From Hymenopus coronatus (taxonomy: Eukaryota > Arthropoda > Insecta > Mantodea > Hymenopodidae): a stretch of 64,000 nucleotides of DNA. The position numbers were made by a program, and so were the translations under genes. The stretch is taken from positions 33,470,501 to 33,534,500 of the forward strand of contig CM060895.1 in the NCBI GenBank assembly GCA_030762935.1. The letters are read 5' to 3'. Below, piece after piece: positions 11,540-22,690 of this stretch. Below the pieces are notes generated by a model, which searched no databases, was not told the DNA's origin, and worked only from the letters and a program-made list of their open reading frames with translations. Each line of letters starts with the position of its first letter. Position 1 is the first letter of the stretch.

Positions 11540-11819
11540 TTTTTTCTATGGGGGTATATAAAGGACTGTGTGTTTGTACCGCCTTTGCTCCGTGATAGAT
11601 TTAAAGGAACTAAAAACCAGAGTTCGAGAAGCTGCCGCCAAGGTCACAGAGGGTATATTGAAGAGTACGGGAAGAGTTCGTTTGTCGTTTGGAAATCTGC
11701 GCAGTTCACACATTCAATCCTGTAAGGTGTAAACAGAACTTTGACAGTTGGACTTCATTTGTAATTTTTGTATAATAAAAAATTGAAAGTGTTACTGGGC
11801 TTTTGATAAACACTGTACA

Positions 11820-12134
11820 AATCTTTTTCGTGGAATTGTCTATTTCTGAAATATTATTTGTTTTTGGTTTCAGGTTTAAAATACTTAAACTTGTCACATA
11901 CGGGAGTTAGTCAACTCTTGGCAATGCAAAGAAACGGATTTCAGCCACATCTCAACCAGCTTTTAAAAGATTTGACATCGCTTTCACCTGTTGTTCCTTT
12001 ACTTACAAGAAAGCAAGTAATTAAGACTACTTCTAACAATTTTATCTAGATTAGCATGAAGCAGATAGAAGAATAACCTTTTTTAAGAATAATTTGTTAT
12101 AGAGATGTAGAGAAAGCTTTGTGAACACATAAGA
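11820..12134 (-). mobile_element. HP850 fragment (TCTGATG-side third)
   Basis: Recognised from TTTTTCGTGGAATTG, TTGTTTTTGGTTTCAG, AACCAGCTTTTAAAAG and the end GAGAAAGCTTTGTGAACACATAAGA. The hairpin-side two thirds are absent; 11540-11819 between it and the previous copy holds nothing recognised. Confidence 0.75.
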
Positions 12135-12218
12135 TTTTATTGTATACATGTATCGCTTAGGTAATTTCTCATTTTCTCTTGTTAACCGCCGCCCTATATT
12201 AAAAGTTCGATACATTTC

Positions 12219-12221
<3 letters not shown>

Positions 12222-12273
<52 letters not shown>
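12222..12273. repeat. (TA)n microsatellite
   Basis: About 26 perfect TA units. Confidence 0.95.
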
Positions 12274-12276
<3 letters not shown>

Positions 12277-12825
12277 TGAATTATGTCTCCAAAGGAGAAG
12301 CACTGTAGCAAATAATAATGATATGAACTATACCTATAGAGATATGAATGCCTTTATTCACACTCTCATACAGCTGCAGTCAGTGGGACTTCTTTACGTG
12401 CATTAATATATCACCCCGGTGTTTCAACATACAACTACATTCCAACTTTCGCTACAACCTGGCCTCGCTTGCGGGCAACTCTAGTTTCCGACACAAGCTT
12501 TGACACAACTGCGAACGGAATTTATGAGGGTGCTGAATACCGTCCCAAATATCCTCCAGGAATCTAGTTAAATAACACTCCAGGTGTAATAACTACCAAA
12601 TGAAAGGACTCTGGAATGTAGAAGGTTGTATAAAGCTTTATAGACAACAATAAACACTTTTTTCATTCCAGACAAAAACTCGTCGTTTAATTTTATAACT
12701 AGAACAATGCCTGATTCTGAGGACCTACCTAAAGGGATGTTGTGGGTTTTACATTATTGGGGAAAAAAATCCCACTTGAAGGATAACTGAGCATGTGCCA
12801 CTGCTTTATTCTTCAGATAATTGCA
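12274..12825. other. No feature recognised
   Basis: Unique-looking DNA between two microsatellites. No family motif, TIR or protein similarity seen. Confidence 0.4.
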
Positions 12826-12826
12826 C

Positions 12827-12869
<43 letters not shown>

Positions 12870-12870
12870 T
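12826..12870. repeat. (ATT)n microsatellite
   Basis: Fifteen ATT units. Confidence 0.95.
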
Positions 12871-12884
12871 ATAAAAGTCTCAGT

Positions 12885-12938
12885 CACAAATGAAGGCTGT
12901 TTACAGACACACAGCGCGCACAAACTTTTTTCTGTAAA
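12885..12938 (+). mobile_element. HP850 microsatellite-zone scrap
   Basis: GGCTGTTTACAGACACACAG to CTTTTTTCTGTAAA corresponds to the microsatellite zone up to the CTTTTTCTAAAAA site, at which the following small copy begins. Confidence 0.55.
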
Positions 12939-13148
12939 TCTGACATGTTCCATTCGCAGGATTCTGTAGTGAACTATTCCTACAAAACCTTAATATTTTA
13001 TCTACTTACTGCTAATCGAGATAAACATTATTAAATTATTTATTTCCTTGTAAGTACAAAGAGAATAAACTAAAGCGATGCAAAGTCCTTCAAGAGCCGA
13101 TCATTATGTAATGGCATTGTATGTATACACGTACGTGCTAGAGAAAGT
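12939..13148 (+). mobile_element. HP850 mini-copy with both ends, 210 bp
   Basis: Starts TCTGACATGTTCCATTCGCA and ends CGTGCTAGAGAAAGT followed by AAAAAT. Only the first about 180 bp and the last about 30 bp of the element remain, joined near ATTATGTAATGGCATTGTATG. It sits at the same internal position of another HP850 scrap that hosts nested copies elsewhere. Confidence 0.75.
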
Positions 13149-13343
13149 AAAAATTTATTTCGCTTCCGTTTCCGGAGTCAGTGTAGTGATATCTGTCCTG
13201 TAGGTTGTAAGAACATGGTATTTTCGTTATAGTTCCGTCTGGCTCTTGTTTTATATGCTCCAGCCATCCAGATATCCTTTTACTGTATCCAATTGTGTGT
13301 ATGTTTGTGTGTGTATTGTTGGAAGGGCAACCATTGGTTTATT

Positions 13344-13690
13344 CCCGTCAAACCCCAGGATAATAGGATAAAATGAGAGTAATATCAATGGGCGACCGAA
13401 ACTCTCTGGGGCTAGAGACGACTTCCAATGCAGAACAGTATTTCAAGAGCGCAGTCACCGGCACATAAGGGCGCCACCACCGCAATCCTCGCCAATATTT
13501 ACAACCCTAAAAGAGACCGGTTACGTGAAATAAAGGTGTAGGAAGTTCGCGGGATTGAAGAAACCTTTCCAGCATTTTCCTAGTGACCCGGGAAAACACC
13601 TTATAAAACCCATGGGTCAGAGAGGTCGGCTGCGGAAATCGATTCTATGACCTCGACGACGAAATGCCTGAACCACGTGGCTCCGTAAAT
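13344..13690 (-). repeat. SINE-F copy 2 (tRNA-like head)
   Basis: The right end read on the minus strand gives GAGCCACGTGGTTCAGGCAT (A-box-like) and a B-box-like GAATCGATTTCC at about 13636-13647. The GGGTTTTATAAGGTG/CCGGGTCACTAGG body matches the 7.9-8.1 kb copy. Confidence 0.5.
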
Positions 13691-13859
13691 TGTATTGGAT
13701 TTTAAAATGTTTTGAAATCTCTTGTATACTCAGAAGATCTCCTTGGTTACTTCCAGCTATCTGGCTTCTTGGATTAAATTCCCAGCTACGGTACTAATTT
13801 TTTCAGCCCGACTCTACTTTTCCAATACTTCCCTACTTACCATAAATAACTATGGCGGA

Positions 13860-14105
13860 GGGTGTGCAGCAGTAAACCGCTGAAGTCATTGTCCCTCAAG
13901 GGAGAGAGGGATGAGGGGAGAGGCCGAAACCAGGAACGACGGCACAGCTACCATATTGAGACTTCGTGCAAATCGGACAGGTGGACCTCCGCCTCTCTTA
14001 TTCTCCAAAGCCCTCAAGGGGCGGTCCTTATACCTCGTAACTAGCTGATGGTGACGGTGAAAGTTCCAGAAAGCATTATTTTTCCCTACCATGTCACACT
14101 AAAGC
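13860..14105 (-). repeat. Repeat family H, copy 2
   Basis: Same orientation and order relative to SINE-F type sequence as at 7.6-8.1 kb. Shares the CGGACAGGTGGACCTCCGCC block and the CTACCATGTCACACTAAAG end. Confidence 0.5.
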
Positions 14106-14139
14106 ACTATCGCCGACATTTCCGACTCTGAAACAGGCC

Positions 14140-14389
14140 AGTGGGGCAGGCCGCACCGTGACCGAGTGGTTGACCAAACGCCTCTCACCTAGACGGCCCG
14201 AATTCGATCCCAAGCGACTGTATGTGAGATTTGTAGAGAACAAAGCGGCACAGGGGTGAGTTTTCTCCGGGTTTTCGGGTTTTCCCCGCTCACGCATTTC
14301 ACCGATACGTTCTCTTCATTCATGTGTCATCAGTGTCATCGGCTGCAATTCCACAGGTAGTAAAAGCGGGCGATAAACACTATAAAAAA
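14140..14389 (+). repeat. SINE-B copy
   Basis: Head GCACCGTGACCGAGTGGTTG with a serine/leucine-tRNA-like A-box and a B-box ATTCGATCCC at 14202-14211, then the GAGTTTTCTCCGGGTTTTCG motif. The tail GTAAAAGCGGGCGATAAACACT abuts an HP850 copy starting at 14390. Confidence 0.75.
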
Positions 14390-15194
14390 TCTTATGTATT
14401 ACACTCAAATGACTACAAATAAACGTCTTACAACAGATTATTCTTCTTTCTACACCATGATAATCCGGATAAACATTGGCAGAATGTTCTTATTACTTAG
14501 TTACTTATAAGAAAAGGAAACTAAAGGATTGCGCTGTACTAAAGTGATAGCCAAATGCTTTAAAAGCTGTCGTTATGCGATTGTGATTGGAAATTGTACT
14601 TTACAATTGAAACCAACAACAAGGAATATCTCGGAAACGGTTACCGCCACACAAAAAATTAAAGGACATATATTGTGTATTTTGGTGAGATCTACAATTT
14701 TTGATGCAGTAAGTTCTTTTCTATCTCCTACGGTTTAGCAGTTAAGCAAAATTCGGCAAAATTCTCCAGAGTGAAAGTCCTCAGAGGCTATTCACAGATA
14801 ATTCAAGATGTACGTTTTTTTGAAACGTAAATATATTTAATATGCAGGATTTTAATCAAACTCGTCAGTCATTTTTTACAAATTCAAAATTTTCGAAAAA
14901 TTCTCCATGTAAAGGGTATTTTGTGGTGGGGGGATTTTCTTGAAAATCTTCGTGTCATATCTTGGAAGATACCAAACATAAATACCAAGTTTGGTATTTA
15001 ACGGTATTTTCCTTTTTGAGCTATTCAGTCCATAGACACCACACACACGCGGACCTTTCTCTAAAAATACTTTTTTCGGACTCAAAGGATACCAAAACAT
15101 ATACTTCTGGTGAAATCTCGACATCGAATTTTTGAGAGGAACACAATACCTTCTCTATCCGCTATGTATATTGTACACGCGGGCTAGAGAAAAT
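14390..15194 (+). mobile_element. HP850 copy, full length
   Basis: Starts TCTTATGTATTACACTCAAA and ends GGCTAGAGAAAAT followed by AAAAAG. The CA tract is short (15037-15051) and the terminal hairpin is diverged (CTATGTATATTGTACACG). 805 bp. Confidence 0.88.
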
Positions 15195-15259
15195 AAAAAG
15201 AGCAGTGTAATGAATGAAAACTGAAATGATAATGGAAAGAAATAGGACTCTTGGGTCAG

Positions 15260-15340
15260 AGTGGACGATCACCGGAATGAACCCGGGATCTCTCTAATGA
15301 GAGTCACACACGTTACACAGCACCAACTCGGTCATTTACT
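15260..15340 (-). repeat. tRNA-like SINE head (family G)
   Basis: Minus-strand reading shows GACCGAGTTGGTGCTG (A-box) and CCCGGGTTCATTCC (B-box), about 45 nt apart. An HP850 terminus (ACATAGAGAAAGT, ending about 15353) follows at once. Only one copy is seen in the window, so family status is inferred. Confidence 0.45.
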
Positions 15341-15357
15341 GTACATAGAGAAAGTAA

Positions 15358-15747
15358 AAAAGAGAGCGTCTTTACTCCCAAGGTTCGTAACATTGTTATT
15401 CTGTGTTGGCAGACGTGAGGCGGAACACAGGAAGTGCCCCACCCCGTCCTCTACCTACTTTATATAACATGGGATTATACATGGTAATATAAACACGCGG
15501 CTGCAGACCTTAAACATGCATGACAGGTCATCATCTTGCTGACCTCGTTTGTTTTGCATAGAGAGGCGGAAGAGGAACAGGAAAAATACTCTCTGAGTCA
15601 CTTATGCCAGCTTTGTTGTATTAAAAAAAACGAAAACAGCACAGTCATTGCATACAAATCCTTCCTGCTGCTATCTGAATACGTTTAGAAGCAAGAGTCA
15701 AATGTGGTACCGACCGCATCTGTTACGTTCTGCTTATGCTAGAAACA
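15358..15747. other. No feature recognised
   Basis: Mixed-composition DNA with no repeat of this window and no protein similarity. Confidence 0.4.
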
Positions 15748-16593
15748 TCTGATGTGCTCCATGCACACGACTTTCTCTACCTCTCTCTTATTATTCCATT
15801 TACTTCATGGTAATCGAGGAAAAATATAGTAGAAATGGTCTTATTACTTGATTCCTATTACGTAGAAGGCAAATAAGGGAGTTCCATAGCCATAGTTACA
15901 ACTTTTAAAAACTGGTTGCTTGTGATTGAAGCACTTTTGTTTGTATGGCTAGAAGTGGACAAATTCCCTTGTAAGAAAAGTATAAGTATTTTAAAACTGA
16001 AACCACTAACAAGAAATATCTCAAAAATGGTCAACTCCATGTGTGTTTTAACAAGCTCTACATTTTTTGTTAGGTAAGTTTTTTAGTTGGGGATGGGGGA
16101 CTTTCTTTAAAATCTTCGCATACCTGAGAGACACTGAACTTAAATACCACGTTTGGTATTTAGCGAACTTTTCATTTTTGAGATAGGCTGCCCACAGGCG
16201 CGCGCGCACACATACACACACACAGTGATTTTTTAGAAAGCTTTTCTTGGGGATCTCAGAACATATATTTCCGGTGAAATCCTGGCATCGAATTTTTGGG
16301 TGCAATACAATACCTTCACATAGTACGTGTGTTTTTTTTTTTGGTAGTGTTCAACGCCCGCTTTTACTGCAATGGCACCGCAGGCGATGACACTGATGAT
16401 ACATGCAACTGGAGCCCCGGTGGAATGTAATAGCGGGGGAAACCGGAGAACCCGGAGAAAACCCGCCCGTACGCCACTTTGTCCACCACAAATCTCACAT
16501 GCAGTCGCTTGGATCGAATCCGGGCCGTATGTGTGAGAGGCGAATGGTCTGACCACTCGGCCACGGCGCGGCCATAGTACGTGTAGAGAAAGT
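15748..16593 (+). mobile_element. HP850 copy split by SINE-B
   Basis: Starts TCTGATGTGCTCCATGCACA. Part of the middle is missing at about 16080, where GGTAAGTTTTTT joins directly to AGTTGGGGATGGGG. The terminal hairpin is split at 16331 by a SINE-B insertion and resumes at 16574 to end TAGAGAAAGT at 16593. Confidence 0.85.
16331..16573 (-). repeat. SINE-B copy with 11-bp target duplication
   Basis: Minus-strand order is head GGCCGCGCCGTGGCCGAGTG, B-box GGATTCGATCC, body, then an A-tail (plus-strand T-run 16332-16342). It is flanked by ATAGTACGTGT at 16320-16330 and 16574-16584, an 11-bp direct repeat made from the host HP850 hairpin. Complete boundaries make this the best reference copy of the family. 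Confidence 0.9.
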
Positions 16594-16787
16594 AAAATAC
16601 GTTGTTGCAAAAATTAGTAGTACCCTCGCTTTTCTACGTGTCAGTTATCCGTTATACATTTGCTTTTCTGTGGATTACTAAAACTCACACCGGAGGCCTG
16701 TCACACAATGGTTACAATCCTTGTAAATTGTAAATTTTGGTTGTAGTTTGTAAAAACCTGTTTCACCATGGAAGTTTGTGAAGTTTG

Positions 16788-17250
16788 CGTACATGAATAT
16801 GCATGAGAACAGCATAATTCAAAAATGAACAGTGATTAAACACAAACTTGACAATTTATGTTAATTGCTTTATATATATTATCTTTGTAGGACAGGAGCT
16901 GGATAGCTAAAGAGACCCGTTTACCCAATAATTGGTTAAATTATGAAACCCGGGACTTAAAGTACTTATCCACGACTTTGTAAGTCGCCATTGTTGTATG
17001 TAACTCAAAATATTTGAGATCACCTTGTAGTTTCCCGGGAAGCATGCGACAATTAAGTTCAGCACCTTCCAAGGATACGACATGAAGATTTTCAAGAAAA
17101 TACCACAGCCCAAACTACCTTATATATGAACAAGTTTAGAAAATTTTGATTTTCTAAAACATGGCTGTAATGATTTTGATTAAAATATCTTATAATAAAA
17201 TATTTACATAAATAAAATATATGTCTTGAATTTTCTGGGAATATGCCTTT
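16788..17250 (-). mobile_element. HP850 fragment interrupted by SINE-C
   Basis: AACAGCATAATTCAAAAATG before about 16870 and CCTTCCAAGGATACGACATG from about 17064 are consecutive parts of the family. The separating piece carries SINE-C motifs. The copy ends at GGGAATATGC, where the sequence switches orientation. Confidence 0.75.
16870..17060 (-). repeat. SINE-C fragment
   Basis: Shares GTAGGACAGGAGCTGGATAG with 30.03 kb and, on the other strand, with 53.65-53.70 kb. Also has ATATTTGAGATCACCTTGTAG and TTTCCCGGGAAGC, which match 53.5 kb. No tRNA head is included. Confidence 0.6.
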
Positions 17251-17357
17251 TGGATTGAGTAGACCTAAAAACATATTTTCGGTAAAATGTAGACATTGAG
17301 TTTTCTGGTGGAATGCAATATTTCTCCTATTTAATATACGCTGTGTATAAAGTAAAA
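17251..17357 (+). mobile_element. HP850 terminal fragment
   Basis: CTTTTGGATTGAGTAGACC to CGCTGTGTATAAAGT followed by AAAAG. It is the last 107 bp of a plus-oriented copy joined without spacer to a minus-oriented fragment. Confidence 0.75.
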
Positions 17358-17712
17358 GGGCAATTTCAAAGTATTGCCTAAGAGGAACAACTTTCATATT
17401 TATGAATTCACTTTCATTTAGAGCTAAAAAGAATCTCCGGGTGACATGATGGTGACCTAAGAGACAGAAATTGTGACGCATAAAATGGTTTTTGTGTGAT
17501 TTTATCGTGATGTCCTTCAGCAGGGTTCTTGAAAATTTTAAAAGAAGCCGGGAGGATTATAAAAAAGCTCATGCATAAACAAAGACGCAATTTTGCATGC
17601 AACACCATACGACACAGACATCTTTTAAAACGTCTTGCTTTTTCGATGATGCTTGTCTTGCAAAGCAGCGAACAATGTTACCAGTTTATTCACGCTGTTA
17701 AATCTGATTTTT
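17358..17712. other. No feature recognised
   Basis: About 350 bp with no family motif. The short open frames on both strands lack recognisable domains. Confidence 0.4.
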
Positions 17713-18579
17713 ACTTTCTCTATACGCACTATGTACATAGTGTAGAGAAGGTATTGCACTCCACCAAAAAATTCGATACCGAGATTTCACCGGAAATGTA
17801 TGTTTTAGGGTCCCCTGTATAAAAAAGAATACTTTCGGAAAAAGGTCCGCGCGTGTGTGTGTGTGTGTCCGTGTGTCTGTGAACACGATAACTAAAAAAC
17901 GAAAAATCGGTAAAATACCAAACTTGATATTTAAGTTTAGTATCTTCCAGGGATGCGACACGAAGATTTTGAGAAAAATCCCCCCGCCTCCAACTACCCT
18001 TTACATGGAACTTTTTTCGAAAATGTTGATTTTCTCAAAAATGGCTCTAACGAGTTTGATTAAAATATCGAATATTAAAGCTATTTACCTGACAAATAAA
18101 ATGTATATATTGAATTTTCTGGGAATAGCCTCTGAAGAGTACTTTATTCTGGACACATTTTACGGAATTTTGAATAACCGCTAAACCGTAAGAGATGGAC
18201 AAAAACTTACTACACAAACATGCAGAGCACGTTAAAACACACAATTTATGTTATATATGTTTTTTCATGGAGTTCATCGTTTTTGAGACGTTCCTTGTTT
18301 TTGGTTTCTGCTATGAAAAACTTATACTTTTCTCATACAGGAATTTATCAACTGCTGTCCTTACTAACAAAGGAACTTCAGTGACAAAGCAACCAGCTTT
18401 TGACTATCACTTTAACCTATGGTATTCCCTTATTTTGGTTTTACTTACAAGGAAGCAGGTAATAAGACTATTTCTGCTAATTGTTTTCTGATTAGCATAA
18501 AGTAAATAGTAGCATAAGCTTTTTAACAATAATTTGTTGCAGAGATATAGAGAAAGTCATGTGAATGGTACACATCAGA
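17713..18579 (-). mobile_element. HP850 copy, full length
   Basis: 867 bp from ACTTTCTCTATACGCACTAT to CACATCAGA. All blocks are intact: GT tract 17853-17867, CCCCCGCC block, TTTTGATTAAAATATCG-like block, AACCGCTAAACCGTAAGAG block and GGTATTCCCTTATTTTGG block. A good reference copy. Confidence 0.93.
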
Positions 18580-18663
18580 TTGTTTAATACTTGAATGTGT
18601 TATAGAAGTATACTATATGACAATGTATGAGTAAGGGTAGCATATTATTTTGAAAAAAAAAAT

Positions 18664-19455
18664 AATCCGTGTATTCCATTCACATGATTTTCTCTACCTG
18701 TTCTGCAGACAAACCTTTCTTACAAAAGTTTCTTTTAGCTATAGCATGCTTATCGAAGTAAACATTAGCAAGAGTACCACCATTACTTGCTTCCTTCTAA
18801 GCAGAAGCCCAGCCTAGCTATAACGATATTCAAATCTTTTCAAGCTGGTCACTAAGTGAAATACACATATCCCTGTATCCAAAAAACATTTATAGAAAAA
18901 GTGTGTGTGTGTGGGTGGGTGAGTTTATCCGCGAGTCCGGGTGTCCGTGTGTCTTTGAACCAAAAAACGAAATTCAGTAAAATACCAAACTTGATATTTA
19001 AAATTACTTTCTTCAAGAATATGACATGAAGATTTTCAGGTAAAACCTCCCACTCCAAACTACTTTCCACATGGCAAAATTTCAAATTGTTTGATTTTCT
19101 CAAATATAGCTCTAATGATTTTGATTAAAATACCGTACATTAAAGATATTTAATTATTTATATATAATGACAAACAAAATGCATACCTCGAACTTTCTGG
19201 CATTAGCCCCTGAAAACCTCTTCATTTTAGATGAGTTTTGCAAAACTGGTAAACATTAAGATATAGACAATAACTTAGTACACAAAACTGTAAATCTGGT
19301 TGAAACACGAAATTTGTGTATATAGGAACATTTTTTCGTGGAGTTGACCACTTCGAAATATTCCTTGTTATTGCTTTCAATTAAAATACCTAAAATTTTC
19401 TAATTAAGGAATTTCTCAACTTCTAGCCTACTTACTATGCGTAGTACAGAAAGTA
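18664..19455. mobile_element. HP850 composite: plus ends around a minus fragment
   Basis: 18664-18869 is a plus-strand left end (ATTCCATTCACATGATTTTC). 18870-19420 is a minus-strand interior with GTGTGTGTGTGTGGGTGGGT. 19433-19455 is again a plus-strand terminus (ACTATGCGTAGTACAGAAAGT). This fits a minus copy inserted in a plus copy followed by loss of both inner junctions. Confidence 0.7.
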
Positions 19456-19588
19456 TAAAGAGAATAACAATGGTACAACAAATATAATTTACAAATAACT
19501 GTGTTTTATTTTGCGCATAGATGTAATATGTCCTTATTGCTAATAAGCGGTTATTTCTTTTCAAAAGTTTAAAGTGAATCCCCTGTTT

Positions 19589-20046
19589 ACTTTTTCCACT
19601 CCTATACTACGCACATAGTAAGTAGAGAAGCTATTATATTCCACCCAAAAATTCGATGTGAGATTTCACAGAAAATATATGTTCTGAAGTCCTCTAAAAT
19701 AATAATTTTTAGAAAAAGCTCCTAGCGCGCGCGGACAGCATACCTCAAAAATAAAAATACCGTTATATACCAAATTAGGTATTTATGCTTAGCATATTTC
19801 AAGGTTGCGACATGAAGATTTTCAAGAAAAACTCATCACCCCAAACTACTGTTTACAAGCAAAAAATGTATGAACATTTTCTTTCCTAAAAATGGCTCTA
19901 ACGATTTGCACTAAAATAACATATGTACAAGGAACTAATTTAATATTTTCTGCTAATGTTTATCTCGATCACTATAATTTAAATAAAAGAATAATAATTT
20001 ATAACAATAGTTTGTAGAGAATAGCATGTAAATGTTACATATCTGA
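19589..20046 (-). mobile_element. HP850 copy with large internal deletion
   Basis: Hairpin end ACTTTTTCCACTCCTATACT and opposite end GTTACATATCTGA are both present, but about 400 bp is missing between ATAACATATGTACAAGG and the GATTAGC-side block. Only TTTTT separates it from the next copy. Confidence 0.8.
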
Positions 20047-20051
20047 TTTTT

Positions 20052-20863
20052 ACTTTTTTACACGTACTAGGTATACATATGTATAGAGAAGATATTGCAT
20101 TCCACCCTTCTCACTACCGAGATTTTACCGAAAATATACGCTCTAGGGTCCCCTATATCTAAAAAAAGCATTTTTAGAAAAAGGTCCGTGTGTGTCTGTG
20201 AGCACAATGACTCAAAATCGAAAAGTCGATAAAATACCAAACTTGGTATATACGTTTAGTGTCTTTTAAGGTTGCGACACGAAGATTTTGAGCAAAATCC
20301 CCCAAACAACCCTTTACATAGAGATATTTTCGAAAATGTTGATGTTTTCAAAAATGGCTCTAACAATTTTTTATTAAAGTGTGGTATATTAGGAATAATT
20401 ACACGAAAAATAAAATGTAAATCTTGAATTTTCTGGGAATAGCTTCTAAAGACATCTTTATTCTGGATAAATTTTCCGGGATTTTGCAAAACTAATAAAC
20501 CGTAAGAGATAGACAAAAATATACTACACAAAATATGTAGATCTCGTTTAAACCCACAATGTATGTCATATACATTTTGTTCGTGAAGTTGAACTTTCTT
20601 AGATATTTCTTGTTATTGGTTTCAACTTTAAAATACTTTTCACATACGGGAATTTGTCAACTCCTGGCAATGCATAAAATCGGATTTTAAAAATGTTACT
20701 ATCATTTTAGTGCGGTCTATTCCCTTCTTTTCCTTTTACTTACAAGAAAGCATTTCTAATAATTGTTATTCTCGATTAGCATGGAGCAGACAGAAGAATA
20801 AGCTTTCTAACAATAATTTGTTAGAGAGATGTAGAGAATGGCATGTTAGTGATAGACATCAGG
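20052..20863 (-). mobile_element. HP850 copy, full length
   Basis: Starts ACTTTTTTACACGTACTAGG immediately after the previous copy and ends AGACATCAGG. It forms a head-to-tail pair with 19589-20046. Confidence 0.85.
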
Positions 20864-20967
20864 TTTTAAGCAGTAGGTTTGTAAAATACAAGGGATAATA
20901 AATAAAGTTCTAGTGGATAGAGAAAATGATATGTGGGTGACATATCCTAGAGAAAGGCAAACAGAAC

Positions 20968-21200
20968 GGAATTTTATTTATGGGCATTGTTTATCTGCTG
21001 CTGTTCTTAGCGCCCAATGTATTTTGGGCGCAAAAGACAGCTTAATTTTGCTCAGAGGCTTCTTTATCAGTCTGGAGGCTTTTTTACGACATGGGACTAA
21101 CGGCTTTACTTCCCTTTTGAAGGAAGCCATGCTAAGGATTTTTACACGGGAAAAATCCATCGCTCTCCGCCGGGTTTGAACTAGCAACGTTGGGAATCCC
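20968..21200 (-). repeat. SINE-A copy, head truncated
   Basis: Contains TTATTTATGGGCATTG, AATTTTGCTCAGAGG, CTAACGGCTTTACTTCCC, AAGGAAGCCATGCTAAGG and the B-box complement GGGTTTGAAC. The A-box end is replaced by LINE-side sequence near 21200. Confidence 0.8.
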
Positions 21201-21214
21201 TAGCCCACGAAGGA

Positions 21215-22690
21215 CATCATCCTAGAAAATGATGTATGCATTAAAAGAATAGAAACAAATGAAATGCCTCTTTACATAAGAAGAAAGCAGCTAACAGTAC
21301 AATATGCTCTCAGAGTAGCAGCAACCAGTTGTTCACCTGCTTTTAAATATCTCTTTTCAAAGAAATATAAAGATGAATACACAGCATCCAGCTACCACCT
21401 CACCTGGGAGTCACCAAATATTGTGAAGAAATATATCTTAATATACCATTAACTGTATCTAAGGGAATTCACATCTCTGCACCCTGGACCCTGTTTAATC
21501 CACACATAGTATTGGAAATGGCCAACCACATTAAAAGTGACACCAACTCAATTCAGTTTAAATGCTTATTTCATGAGTTAATAAGTAAATACTCAAAGCA
21601 CTGTGCAATATATACTGATGACTCAAAAACTACAGATGGGTGTGGCTGTGCAATAGTATCTGCTGATAAAGTTTCATCCTTTAAGCTTCCAAAAGACTTC
21701 TCAGTATTTTCCTGTGAACTCTATGCAATTAAACATGCCCTGATACAGATACATAATTCTGATAAAAACCATTTTATCATCCTTTCTGATTCCATGAGTT
21801 CTCTAAAGGCAATATATAACCCATGGACTACAGATAAATTGATTCAAGACATACAAATTCTACACCATAAATTGAAAATCCAGGGTAAGGAAATTATTTT
21901 CATATGGATACCCTCTCACAGGGGTATAGCTGGTAATGAGGAAGCTGACAGGGAAGCCAAAACAATAGCAAAGGATCTAGTTTCTACCTCTCACATCCCT
22001 ACACCTCATCGAGACCTTGCATCAGTCATAGTCACCAAATTCAAAGCAGCATGGACACATCGTCCAGCTAACTACAGGAAATAAGGTCAATAAACAACCA
22101 GAGTGTTCTCTATAACAAATTCCACAGAAAAGATCAAGTTAAGATACTAAGACTAAGAATAGGCCATACAAAACTATCACATTCTTATTTACTGTCAAAA
22201 GAAGCACCATCATATTATGATTTGTATATAAGCCCCCTTAAAGTTAAATTTATTATATTTCAGTGTCCAAAATACAGTTAGGTTAGAAAACAGCATACAG
22301 TTTCAAAAAACCATGCATTAACTCTTACAGACACAAAAAGTTTAGTCAATGTATTAATATACTTTAAAGAAATCAATCTATATAACTGTATATAACTCTC
22401 AGAATTATAATTACTAACATGTTATACCTAATTTAACTGTCACTGTTTGTTGTAATATAATTTTAATATTGTTATATTTTTTATACTAAATTATTGTTTT
22501 CATATGTCATAAGCATTAGAGGTATATTTTAATCCCTGAGCATATAATAATTTACTTATGTTCAAAATTTTCATTCTTTTAGGGATGTAGAAGTGTAAAC
22601 AAGATTTTTAATGTGGTCGCTATAAGATCTTGTAGTTCTGCGACCTAAAATAAAGAATAAATAAAAAAAAAAGAAAAAAAAAGAAGAAAA
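21215..22690 (+). mobile_element. LINE, I/Jockey-group-like, 5'-truncated, with 3' end
   Basis: The order is: the stretch after reverse transcriptase (MPLYIRRKQLTVQYALRVAA, 21264), a frameshift near 21445, an RNase H domain (21512-22084), a frameshift near 22075, then the C-terminal LRIGHTKLSHSYLL and FIIFQCPKYS zinc-finger-like tail to a stop at about 22396. A 3' UTR and an A-rich tail at 22657-22690 follow. Elements with an RNase H after RT of this form belong to the I/R1/Jockey supergroup. The RT catalytic core is absent. It is inactive. Confidence 0.8.
21512..22084 (+). pseudogene. LINE RNase H domain remnant
   Basis: The open segment retains four acidic positions expected of RNase H: D in YTDDSK (usually TDGS, so the glycine is changed), E in CELYAI, D in LSDSMS, and D in EEADREAK, with the IWIPSHRGIAGNEEAD signature before the last. 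The frame is open for 190 codons only because it lies between two frameshifts. It is part of the LINE 21215-22690, not a host gene. Confidence 0.85.

Noticed and set aside
17713..17760. HP850 terminal palindrome as a transcription terminator or target of a host repressor
   Set aside because: It occurs at the same end of every copy and moves with the element, so it is an element terminus and not a local regulatory site.
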